This document shows, piece by piece, positions 6,291 to 13,247 of a stretch of DNA of 14,845 nt (positions within the stretch are counted from its first letter, which is position 1; each line of letters starts with the position of its first letter). Under the pieces are notes generated by a model that was given only the letters and a program-made list of their open reading frames with translations, had not been told where the DNA came from and did not search any database. The translations under genes and the position numbers were made by a program. The stretch lies in NCBI GenBank assembly GCA_964445775.1, contig CAYUMH010000115.1, forward strand, positions 1 to 14,845, read 5' to 3'. Source of the DNA: Terrimonas sp964445775 (lineage in GTDB: Bacteria; Bacteroidota; Bacteroidia; Chitinophagales; Chitinophagaceae).

Positions 6291-6860
6291 ATGGTTTTTA
6301 TTCGTGGTTTTTTATTGCTACTGGCAAGTTTCGCGGTGTTTAGCGCCGTTATGGGCCAATCGGCCATTCCCGCTGCAGACAGGTCACCCCTGGATGTGAG
6401 TTACTACCCCTCCGCTTATCCCTTATTAAAAATACAGGATAAGGCCAAAGACGGCCCGGTAGCCCGTGTAGTGTACAGCCGGCCGGCCAAGGAAAAGCGT
6501 ACTATTTATGGCGGCATTGTAGAGTACGGTAAAGTGTGGCGCATGGGTGCCAATGAGGCCACTGAAATAGAGTTTTATAAGGACGTGACCATCAATGGTA
6601 AAAAAGTACCTAAAGGACGTTATACCGTTTATGCCATTGTGCAGGAAAACAACTGGACCTTTATCATTAATTCCGAAACTGATTGCTGGGGTGCCTTTAA
6701 ATATGATGCCCAAAAGGATGTGGTACGCATGCAGGTGCCTGCCATAGCTACCAGCGAGCCGGTGGAACTGTTAAGTATGTACTTTGAAAACAACGGGCCG
6801 CAAATAAACTTTGTGGTGGCCTGGGATAATTATATGGCCAAACTACCGATCAAAATATAA
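6291..6860 (+). CDS. DUF2911 family exported protein
   Basis: A DUF2911 protein of 189 residues; no biochemical function is established for the family. An N-terminal signal peptide (hydrophobic 5-21, likely cleavage after MGQ near residue 23) predicts a periplasmic or secreted location. The DUF2911 domain fills the rest: SPLDVSYYP (32-40), VARVVYSRP (58-66), the hallmark VWRMGANEATEIEFYKDV (82-99), KGRYTVYAI (108-116), NWTFIINS (121-128) and the closing AWDNYMAKLPIKI. The next gene, 9 bp downstream, is a paralogue, so the two look like a tandem duplication in one operon. The ATG at 6291 is the only one upstream of the signal peptide, which makes the start secure although it sits unusually close to a -7-like element. 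Confidence 0.85.
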   Translation: MVFIRGFLLLLASFAVFSAVMGQSAIPAADRSPLDVSYYPSAYPLLKIQDKAKDGPVARVVYSRPAKEKRTIYGGIVEYGKVWRMGANEATEIEFYKDVTINGKKVPKGRYTVYAIVQENNWTFIINSETDCWGAFKYDAQKDVVRMQVPAIATSEPVELLSMYFENNGPQINFVVAWDNYMAKLPIKI

Positions 6861-6869
6861 AATGCCCTT

Positions 6870-7517
6870 ATGCTAAAACAACTGGTTAACTGCTGTTTAT
6901 TATTGACCATTACCATACTTGTTGCCTGTAATAATGATAAAAAGGACCAGGCAAAAACGCCTGTTACGCAACCTGATTATTTTAAAAAACCTGATGCCCC
7001 GCCTGTTAACGGCGCACCCAATACTTACTCCCCGGTGGATATTTCGCCGATGGATATGAGTTATTTCCCGGTTAATTTTCCGGTGTTAAAGATCAGTACC
7101 GACAGCGCTATCAGTCCCGTAATGCGGGTTATTTACAGCAGGCCTCATTTAAGCGGCCGTAAGTTGTTCAAGGACCTGATAAAATACAATGAACCCTGGC
7201 GCTTAGGTGCTAATGAAGCTACAGAAATTACTTTTTATAAAAATGTAAAGATCCTGGGCCAACAGGTACAGGCCGGCCGTTATATTATGTACTGTATTCC
7301 CGAGCAAGGTAACTGGGAACTGATATTAAACAGTAATGTGGATACCTGGGGCCTGAAACAGAACAGGGCCAAAGATGTATATAAATTTACCGTTCCTGTA
7401 ATTGATAACCATACTTACGAGGAGTATTTTACCATGGAGTTTGAGCCGTTGGAGAAGAATGCCGAGCTGCAGATCAGCTGGGATACCTATATGGCTACAT
7501 TACCCATACAATTATAA
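6870..7517 (+). CDS. DUF2911 family lipoprotein (paralogue of the preceding gene)
   Basis: The second DUF2911 copy has 215 residues. Unlike its neighbour it has a lipoprotein signal: a hydrophobic 9-19 followed by the lipobox LVAC with C20 as the lipidated cysteine, then a polar, proline-rich linker (21-58). The domain follows with the same landmarks: SPMDMSYFP (59-67), VMRVIYSRP (84-92), PWRLGANEATEITFYKNV (109-126), AGRYIMYCI (135-143), NWELILNS (148-155) and SWDTYMATLPIQL at the end. The two copies agree strongly at these motifs but differ elsewhere, so the duplication is not recent. Function is unknown. One soluble and one membrane-anchored member could act at different envelope sites. 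Confidence 0.87.
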   Translation: MLKQLVNCCLLLTITILVACNNDKKDQAKTPVTQPDYFKKPDAPPVNGAPNTYSPVDISPMDMSYFPVNFPVLKISTDSAISPVMRVIYSRPHLSGRKLFKDLIKYNEPWRLGANEATEITFYKNVKILGQQVQAGRYIMYCIPEQGNWELILNSNVDTWGLKQNRAKDVYKFTVPVIDNHTYEEYFTMEFEPLEKNAELQISWDTYMATLPIQL

Positions 7518-7539
7518 GTTTTCCTTGCCCGTAGTTTCG

Positions 7540-7561
7540 TAACTTTGCGCCAAATTTGGCG
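7540..7561 (+). promoter_or_regulatory. -7 element with an overlapping perfect 14-bp palindrome
   Basis: TAACTTTG (7540-7547) matches the TAnnTTTG element exactly. The perfect palindrome CGCCAAATTTGGCG (7548-7561) begins at the very next base, where transcription would start, and ends three bases before the ATG at 7565. This placement is what a repressor operator or a start-site hairpin would need. No convincing -33 TTG is seen. Confidence 0.5.
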
Positions 7562-7564
7562 ATC

Positions 7565-7783
7565 ATGAGGATTAGGATATTACCATACCTGGCAACCCTT
7601 TGTTTATTACTTAGCTTTTCCGTTAACGGCTGGTCGCAGTGCTCCATTTGTACAAAAACGGCCCAGCAACTGGGCGAAGGCCCTGCCAGCGGCATGAACG
7701 GCGGTATTATTTACCTGGCATTTGTTCCCCTGCTTATTATTGGTATTATTGCGTATAAATGGTACAGGAACCAGAAAGCGTAG
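7565..7783 (+). CDS. Small secreted/membrane CxxC protein
   Basis: A 72-residue protein with the ATG at 7565; a TTG at 7556 would lie inside the palindromic operator and adds nothing. A signal sequence (hydrophobic 8-20, likely cleavage after WSQ at 25) leaves a mature protein starting with CSIC (C26, C29). A short linker with GPASGMNGGIIYL (39-51), a membrane helix (about 47-64) and a basic tail KWYRNQKA follow. This plan (signal, CxxC just after cleavage, NGGIxYL, one helix) is shared by many short Bacteroidota proteins. I do not know a proven function; metal binding or thiol chemistry outside the membrane is an inference from the cysteine pair. Confidence 0.72.
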   Translation: MRIRILPYLATLCLLLSFSVNGWSQCSICTKTAQQLGEGPASGMNGGIIYLAFVPLLIIGIIAYKWYRNQKA

Positions 7784-7973
7784 AGGCGTTCATGGTTTAT
7801 GTTAATAGTTCATCGTGTCTGTTCTTTCATTATCTGCTTATTCAGCATTTACATACACGACTTATTAAAAAAGTATACACCCATCAGTACAGGGTTAACA
7901 TTTAATAATTCAGGCGAAGTTTTATGACCCGGCTATATTACATTCCACACTATTTGAAGCATTTCTTATTACA

Positions 7974-8660
7974 ATGGATACAGAGAAGTTAGATAACCCC
8001 ACATGGCATTCCCTGGATGAATATCATAAAGATTTTGCTGTTGACTATCAGGGCACAAAATTTTATGATCCCGCATATTGTCCTTTTGGTGGTTTTATAA
8101 ATATCAGTTCCACTGAAAAAGCCCTTGGGACCTATAGCTTATTGACCGATAGCTTTTATACAGTGGGCGATAGACCGGTTTTGAATAATAAAGTACAGCT
8201 AAACAAGGAATTGATTTGTAACCAAATGCTGCCTGATAAACCTGTTGATATAGAAATAACCCAAACCATCACTTTGCTTGAAACAGCCACACAAAAAAAT
8301 GAACTCTTTGAACTTGTTAATTTAGTGCAGCCGGGGTATTTTAAAAATAAAACAGTGGATTTAGGCAGTTATTACGGTATTTACAAAGAGGGTCAATTAA
8401 TTGCGGCTACGGGAGAAAGAATGAAGATGAACGCATTTACAGAAGTTAGTGCGGTAGTAACTCACCCTGAACATGCAGGAAAGGGATATGCAAAACAACT
8501 GGTAGCTTATACAAGCAATAAAATATTTGACGAAAATAAGACCCCCTATTTACACGTTGCCGAAACCAATACCGGCGCAATAGGCCTTTATGAAAAACTA
8601 GGGTACCGGACAAGACGGAAAATCAGTTTCTGGCATTTTTTAACTAACCAATATAAATAA
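7974..8660 (+). CDS. GNAT family N-acetyltransferase (FR47-like)
   Basis: A 228-residue cytoplasmic protein whose C-terminal half is a GNAT acetyl-CoA-dependent transferase. Motif A runs at about 157-185, with EVSAVVTHPEHAGKGYA giving the acetyl-CoA loop (HAGKGYA at 167-173). Motif B is at about 193-213 (LHVAETNTGAIGLYEKLGY), whose NxxAIxLYxKLGY-type ending is the FR47 pattern. The substrate is unknown. The N-terminal 100 residues are less recognisable and may form a second, degenerate GNAT lobe. Codon use is A/T-rich compared with the genes before 7800. It stands alone, with 190 bp upstream and 186 bp downstream. Confidence 0.88.
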   Translation: MDTEKLDNPTWHSLDEYHKDFAVDYQGTKFYDPAYCPFGGFINISSTEKALGTYSLLTDSFYTVGDRPVLNNKVQLNKELICNQMLPDKPVDIEITQTITLLETATQKNELFELVNLVQPGYFKNKTVDLGSYYGIYKEGQLIAATGERMKMNAFTEVSAVVTHPEHAGKGYAKQLVAYTSNKIFDENKTPYLHVAETNTGAIGLYEKLGYRTRRKISFWHFLTNQYK

Positions 8661-8691
8661 GAGGCTCCGTGCATAACCGTTTTGCATCATT

Positions 8692-8704
8692 GTATTGACA
8701 ATAC
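8692..8704. promoter_or_regulatory. Palindrome GTATTGACAATAC
   Basis: A perfect 13-bp palindrome around a central A lies in the gap between the acetyltransferase and the DUF4240 lipoprotein, about 140 bp before the latter's start. It could be an operator half-site pair. There is no further support. Confidence 0.25.
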
Positions 8705-8770
8705 TATGCTGTTAACGGTAATTTTACAAAACCTTGTTTTGGCTTTTTATATTAGTATTTTAAATTGTGG

Positions 8771-8813
8771 CTGCCGGGTACGGCAGGTTTATAAAAACCA
8801 TGTTAAATGGTTT
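8771..8813 (+). promoter_or_regulatory. Two consecutive hairpins upstream of the DUF4240 gene
   Basis: CTGCCG-GGTA-CGGCAG (8771-8786) is a compact GC-rich hairpin. AAACCAT-GTTAA-ATGGTTT (8795-8813) is a perfect 7-bp hairpin directly after it. Each is followed by at most three T, so either could be a weak terminator for the acetyltransferase. Together they could also be a structured 5' leader for the lipoprotein gene that starts 33 bases on. Confidence 0.35.
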
Positions 8814-8846
8814 CATAAGCTATAAAAAATCATTAAAAACAACCAC

Positions 8847-9497
8847 ATGACTTTTAAACCCATTCTGTTCACACCCATTTTATTTACAATCTTACTCATA
8901 AGCTGCGAAGAGCAAAGCGATAAAACGAAAACAGCAACCAAGGACAAAAAAGAAAAAGTGGTTAATTTAACCGCTGGCGATACAACAAAACAATTAATGA
9001 ATGAAGAGGATTTTTGGAATTTGATTAATAAATCAAAGAACATCCCGGGTGATAATTATCAGCGACAGATCTCATCTTTAAAAACAGTCCTTCAATCACT
9101 CAATCCAATTGATATAGAAAAATTTGACAATACTTTCACTGCTTTGCTGGCCGCGTCCTATGACTATCAACTTTGGGGTGCAGCCTATGTGATTAATGGC
9201 GGTTGCTCCGATGATTGCTTCGAATACTTCAGAGAATATTTAATTGGCCAGGGAAAAGAAAGGTTTTACCAGACCATTAATGATCCGGAAAGTTGCGTTA
9301 ACTGGATAAAACAAGAAGAAGAGGAAAACTGGGAAGGTCTTCGATATGCCGCTATGGAAGCCTATCAACAAAAAACAGGAAAAGAACTTCCCGGGAATTT
9401 TCAACCAAAGTTTGAATTAAAAGGAAAGGCCTTTGATGAAGAAACTGTACATAAGCAGTATCCTAAACTTGCTAAAAAATTTATGGGAGATTACTGA
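8847..9497 (+). CDS. DUF4240 domain lipoprotein
   Basis: A 216-residue protein with a lipoprotein signal: hydrophobic 6-18 and lipobox LISC with C20. A charged, lysine-rich linker (21-48) leads to a DUF4240 domain beginning at MNEEDFWNLINKSK (about 51-64). Its hallmark is LWGAAYVINGGCSDDCFEYF (about 109-128), followed by a REYLIGQGKE segment. DUF4240 has no proven biochemical role, and most members I know of lack a signal peptide, so the lipoprotein form is uncommon. The C-terminal tail after about 165 is acidic and helical. The gene is A/T-rich and is followed 62 bp later by another exported protein gene on the same strand, possibly in one transcript. Confidence 0.82.
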   Translation: MTFKPILFTPILFTILLISCEEQSDKTKTATKDKKEKVVNLTAGDTTKQLMNEEDFWNLINKSKNIPGDNYQRQISSLKTVLQSLNPIDIEKFDNTFTALLAASYDYQLWGAAYVINGGCSDDCFEYFREYLIGQGKERFYQTINDPESCVNWIKQEEEENWEGLRYAAMEAYQQKTGKELPGNFQPKFELKGKAFDEETVHKQYPKLAKKFMGDY

Positions 9498-9559
9498 GCA
9501 GGGGAATCATACACCATAATAAACATTTGACTGAATAAAAGGATAAACAGCTCTTAAAA

Positions 9560-11434
9560 ATGAAAAAAACGCTACTTGCTATTCTTCTTAGTTGTATTTC
9601 AATACTTGGTTTAACGCAAACTAATTTCATTGACGGGCGGTCTGACGGAAACTGTAAAGCTTGCCAATCGGTAATAAACAGCAGGCCTAAAGAAGTATTG
9701 TTTGGCATTCACATTAATGAGAGTGGGGAAATTTATTTTTCCATGAACAATAAAGATTGGTTTGAAAAGATTTTTAAAAACAATACCTATGGCGTAGCCG
9801 TTGATATTGTAACCAAGGACCGGTATATCTGTACGCCAAACGCATCACTCCCGCAAACCTTGCCAAAAGGTGTATTTACTTCCGGCATATATAAAAATGC
9901 GTTATTGGCTAATAATAAGGAATTAATTGAAGGCGGTATTTATTCAAAAATAGGTACGATACCAGCCCATTTGAAAGGTAAGGAGCTCGAAGGAAACCTG
10001 GTAGTTTTAAATGGCTCATCTATTTGTTTTTATACCAATTTTGTCGATATTCCCAGAAGTTCATGGCAGCTTTTGCCCATGGGGCTATTCACAGACTCAC
10101 TTGTGAGCGAGGCTGTAAGTTTTGACAAAAACAAAGAAGATTTTTTTACCTATACAGAAAAAATAAAGATCGAAATCCCTTTTTCGAAAGGGAGCTCATC
10201 CTTTAACCCGGATTATTTAAAAAAATATTTCGACTCTATAAAAATTACATCTTCAAGGATCAAAAAAGTGGAATTAAGGGCCTACTCTTCTGTTGAAGGA
10301 ACAGAATCTATTAATAAAACATTAATGACCAGGCGGGCAGAAAGTATGGTAACCGCTTTAAAAAAAATCGACCCTTCATTAAAACGTATTAGTATAATAA
10401 CCGCGGAAAACTGGATAGATTTTTTTCGTTCTATAAAGAATACAAAGTTTGAAGACTTTGAGTTTCTCTCAAAATTTGAAATTAAAAAGCGGTTATTAGA
10501 TAAAAAGGTATTGTCAGAAATTGAACCAATGCTGGCTACTCAAAGAAAAGTTACGGCAGTTTTATATGTAGAAAAAAAGTCTTCTTACTATAACGAGCCC
10601 TCATCCTCTATTTTAAACGAATTCCAAAAAGCAATTTCGTTACGCGATATAAGGAAAGCGCAAAATTTACAAAAGGAAATAGCAGATAGAATTTCCGATA
10701 ACAAGTTTCCACTTTCTTATATTAGTAAAGTCGAAATCCCTAAATCAAAAGAATATTCCCCTGTTTTAAATGACCGGGAAGTTTATAAATACATGTTAAA
10801 GGCCACCGACGAGTATGAAGCTTTTACCAATTTTTTGGAAATAAAAAAGATAGACCCTGATAACGGCAGAGTGAATTATAATATTTGTGCACTCCGGTTT
10901 TTTATGTGGCAATACGGAGGTGATACCATCTCAAAGTTTCTATTATTAAAGGAAATTGAAAAATTACAAAGTCAAGGCATTTCTTTCATTCTCTCAGAAA
11001 GAATGAAGGTAAATTATTATATTCTTAAGAGCGAAGATCAAATGCAAGCCTTCAATTATGCCGGAAAAGATTCGTCATTAAATGAAATTAAAAAGAGGTA
11101 TGCTAATTTATCCGCCAATGATGAGGATATTTTATCTCTTGCGAAATACTATTCTTATTATGCCCAGCAAGGATGGGCACTGGATATTATTGAGCCGAAG
11201 ATTGCTGATATAAATGTTAATGAAGATTTATTATTTTATTACTTAAATCTCCTGTTTTTTCGTCCGGACATGTATGATACTGATGAATTCTGGAACGCCA
11301 CATTAAATGCAGTTAATCTTAATAAAGAAAGATTTTGTGCATTTTTTAAGTCTACCAACATGGGGGGCGCAAGCATGCAATTGCTCGAATCTGACGACCT
11401 GAGAGATATATACTGTTCAGAATGTATAAGATAA
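9560..11434 (+). CDS. Exported OmpA-like/helical protein, function unknown
   Basis: A 624-residue protein with a signal peptide (hydrophobic 4-18, likely cleavage after LTQ at 20). The mature N-terminus carries NCKAC (C32, C35) and a beta-rich region up to about 195. A region at about 202-285 resembles an OmpA-like peptidoglycan-binding fold: IEIPFSKGSSSF, then VELRAYSSVEGTESINKTLM with a following TRRAESMVTAL. The order strand, GxSSVEG-type turn, N-x-LxxRRA helix is the OmpA pattern, but the match is partial. The remaining 330 residues look mostly helical, possibly TPR-like, and end in CSECIR (C619, C622). CxxC pairs near both ends could form disulfides. I do not recognise the family. The gene is clearly more A/T-rich than those on either side of the 7974-11434 block. 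Confidence 0.75.
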   Translation: MKKTLLAILLSCISILGLTQTNFIDGRSDGNCKACQSVINSRPKEVLFGIHINESGEIYFSMNNKDWFEKIFKNNTYGVAVDIVTKDRYICTPNASLPQTLPKGVFTSGIYKNALLANNKELIEGGIYSKIGTIPAHLKGKELEGNLVVLNGSSICFYTNFVDIPRSSWQLLPMGLFTDSLVSEAVSFDKNKEDFFTYTEKIKIEIPFSKGSSSFNPDYLKKYFDSIKITSSRIKKVELRAYSSVEGTESINKTLMTRRAESMVTALKKIDPSLKRISIITAENWIDFFRSIKNTKFEDFEFLSKFEIKKRLLDKKVLSEIEPMLATQRKVTAVLYVEKKSSYYNEPSSSILNEFQKAISLRDIRKAQNLQKEIADRISDNKFPLSYISKVEIPKSKEYSPVLNDREVYKYMLKATDEYEAFTNFLEIKKIDPDNGRVNYNICALRFFMWQYGGDTISKFLLLKEIEKLQSQGISFILSERMKVNYYILKSEDQMQAFNYAGKDSSLNEIKKRYANLSANDEDILSLAKYYSYYAQQGWALDIIEPKIADINVNEDLLFYYLNLLFFRPDMYDTDEFWNATLNAVNLNKERFCAFFKSTNMGGASMQLLESDDLRDIYCSECIR

Positions 11435-11501
11435 CTAATATGTATACAGGCTTCTTTTAAAAATCTTACATTTAGTATCGCAAAAGAGATAAATGATATT
11501 A

Positions 11502-11514
11502 ATCAAAATTTGAT
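11502..11514. promoter_or_regulatory. Palindrome ATCAAAATTTGAT abutting the start codon
   Basis: A perfect palindrome around a central A ends at the base before the ATG of the Tiki-like gene, where a bound protein or folded RNA would block ribosome access. It is A/T-rich, so a chance origin is possible. Confidence 0.3.
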
Positions 11515-12702
11515 ATGCAAACGATAGCCATTCTTATACTTCTATTTTTTGCCGACTCCTTATCCGCACAGGTTAAAGACCCCTTCCCTTATAAATTTTC
11601 TTCCACCATTTATGGAAAAATAAAATCGGACTCTGCCGCATGGCGGGGTGGAGTTACTTCATCGGACCTATCTTTTATTGGCCTGTATAAGGAAGCCTTA
11701 GCCGAGTGGGACAAGCCGAGGTCGTATAAAAAAACTATTTCCAAAGAAGACAGTGCCGCTTTTGTACAGGATTACCGGGCTACGGATGCGAAAAGGTTTA
11801 TACTAAAGAAAGCAAAGGAGAACCGGGTGCTTATTTTTAACGAAGCGCATTATAATCCCCGCCACCGGGTTTTTGTAACCTCCCTGCTGAAAGAGTTAAG
11901 AGAAGCCGGGTATCATTTTTTTGCAGCCGAAACATTTTCTACCCGGGCCGGTTTTACAGAGAACAGTAAATACCCAAATCTCAACTCCGGTTATTATAGC
12001 ATGGAACCCCAGTTTGGCAACCTGATGCGGGAAGCCAATCAGCTGGGGTATACGCTTTATCCCTATGAACATGCATCGGGCGGCAACCAGCAGACAAGAG
12101 AAACCGGGCAGGCCCTTAACCTGGCCAGGTTACTGGACAGTATTCCAACCGCCAAAGTGATTGTGTATTGCGGTTTTTCGCATATCGGGGAAGCGCCTGT
12201 ACCTAATTGGGCAACGCCCATGGCTGCAAAGTTAAAAGAGCTCACCGGCATTGATCCTTACACCATTGATCAGACCATACTGACGGAACGGTCTGCGCCG
12301 GAATTATACCACCCTTATTATAAGCTGGCCGATAGCAGGCAGTATGCCATACTGGTAAATAAAAAGGGCGAGCCTTTTAATAAACAACTGGATGATAAAA
12401 AAGTAGATGCGTTTTTATATACACCACCCACCAGGTATATACATAACCGGCCGGGATGGGTTTTTGAAAATGATAAAATACCCTATTTTATTAATAAGGA
12501 TATTATACAACTATCTTATCCGCTGATCGCCAAAATCTATTTTACAGAAGCCGATATCAATAATATGGTGATACCCATAGATATGCTCGAATTCAGATCA
12601 GAGCAGGAAATAACCACCACGGCCATGGCCGTTTATAAAAAGAAGTATTTTATTGTTGAACTGGTAGATACTAAAGGCGAAACACAGATCATCAGGCCCT
12701 GA
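11515..12702 (+). CDS. Exported EreA/ChaN-like (Tiki superfamily) protein
   Basis: A 395-residue protein with a signal peptide (hydrophobic 4-16, likely cleavage after LSAQ at 19). The central part resembles the erythromycin-esterase/ChaN/TraB (Tiki) superfamily. An acidic-histidine motif FNEAHYNPRHR (108-118) follows a strand, then a FFAAETFS strand (135-142), TRETGQALNLARLL (194-207) and YCGFSHIGE (218-226). The order E-x-H, then AE, then R, then GxxH fits metal- or substrate-binding sites of that fold. The C-terminal 150 residues are unassigned. Members include hydrolases and haem- or metal-binding proteins, so a precise activity cannot be named, and macrolide resistance should not be assumed. 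The start follows a palindrome directly (11502-11514). Confidence 0.72.
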   Translation: MQTIAILILLFFADSLSAQVKDPFPYKFSSTIYGKIKSDSAAWRGGVTSSDLSFIGLYKEALAEWDKPRSYKKTISKEDSAAFVQDYRATDAKRFILKKAKENRVLIFNEAHYNPRHRVFVTSLLKELREAGYHFFAAETFSTRAGFTENSKYPNLNSGYYSMEPQFGNLMREANQLGYTLYPYEHASGGNQQTRETGQALNLARLLDSIPTAKVIVYCGFSHIGEAPVPNWATPMAAKLKELTGIDPYTIDQTILTERSAPELYHPYYKLADSRQYAILVNKKGEPFNKQLDDKKVDAFLYTPPTRYIHNRPGWVFENDKIPYFINKDIIQLSYPLIAKIYFTEADINNMVIPIDMLEFRSEQEITTTAMAVYKKKYFIVELVDTKGETQIIRP

Positions 12703-12764
12703 TAATTATTTATGGGTTTACTTATGTAAAAAGCAGTATTTAGTATCTATAAAAGAAAAGTATT

Positions 12765-13205
12765 ATGACGTTTTATAGTTTTATACTTTACCTGTTGTTT
12801 CTTTCGGGCTGTGGTTGCTTCATACCTGCCAGCGGTTTTCGTGAAATGGAGTTTTCAGCCGGCCTTTGCGAAGGTACCTGCCCCCAGTTTAGTATAACCA
12901 TTAATGAAACGGGCACATCAACCTATGTAGCAGGTATGTTTAATGCCCGCGAAGGAACTTTTACCACTGTTATTAAGCCTGCACAGCTCGACAGCCTGAA
13001 GTATTTTATCGCTAAAGCCGATCTTAACAGCTTGTCCGATACTTATGCCACACAGGCTACCGATATGCCTTCCTATCAAATAAAAGTCAGTTTTCCCGAG
13101 GGAACAATTAAAACCATTGATGATTACGGTCCTGCAGGGCCCCGGGCTCTACAAGAACTGTACGGTTTTATTTTTTCTTTGAGGGAAACACAGGACTGGA
13201 AATAA
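12765..13205 (+). CDS. DUF6438-like lipoprotein
   Basis: A 146-residue protein with a short lipoprotein signal (hydrophobic 2-14, lipobox LSGC with C16 as the lipidated residue). The mature part matches the DUF6438 pattern as I know it: a first strand followed by LCEGTCPQFSITI (34-46, C35 and C39), then a small beta domain with GTSTYVAG, EGTFTTVI and a helix LDSLKYFIAKADLNSL. TDMPSYQIKVSF, TIKTIDDYG and a final helix ALQELYGFIF follow. No function is established for the family. It lies 62 bp after the Tiki-like gene on the same strand, and both have TTTAGTATC shortly before the start, which suggests similar control. Confidence 0.75.
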   Translation: MTFYSFILYLLFLSGCGCFIPASGFREMEFSAGLCEGTCPQFSITINETGTSTYVAGMFNAREGTFTTVIKPAQLDSLKYFIAKADLNSLSDTYATQATDMPSYQIKVSFPEGTIKTIDDYGPAGPRALQELYGFIFSLRETQDWK

Positions 13206-13247
13206 AATGACCGGTTTTAAGTATAATGGGTAATGTGCCGGTAATAA

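Noticed and set aside
7556..7564. TTG start for the small CxxC protein
   Set aside because: It lies inside the perfect palindrome and just after a -7 element, and the ATG at 7565 starts a normal signal peptide.
7924..7992. A 22-codon open frame overlapping the start of the acetyltransferase gene
   Set aside because: It has an ATG and a stop but no composition or ribosome-site support, and short overlaps like this are common by chance.
11515..12702. Macrolide resistance esterase
   Set aside because: Only fold-level motifs match, the protein is exported, and the context is of unknown envelope proteins, so a resistance role is not supported.
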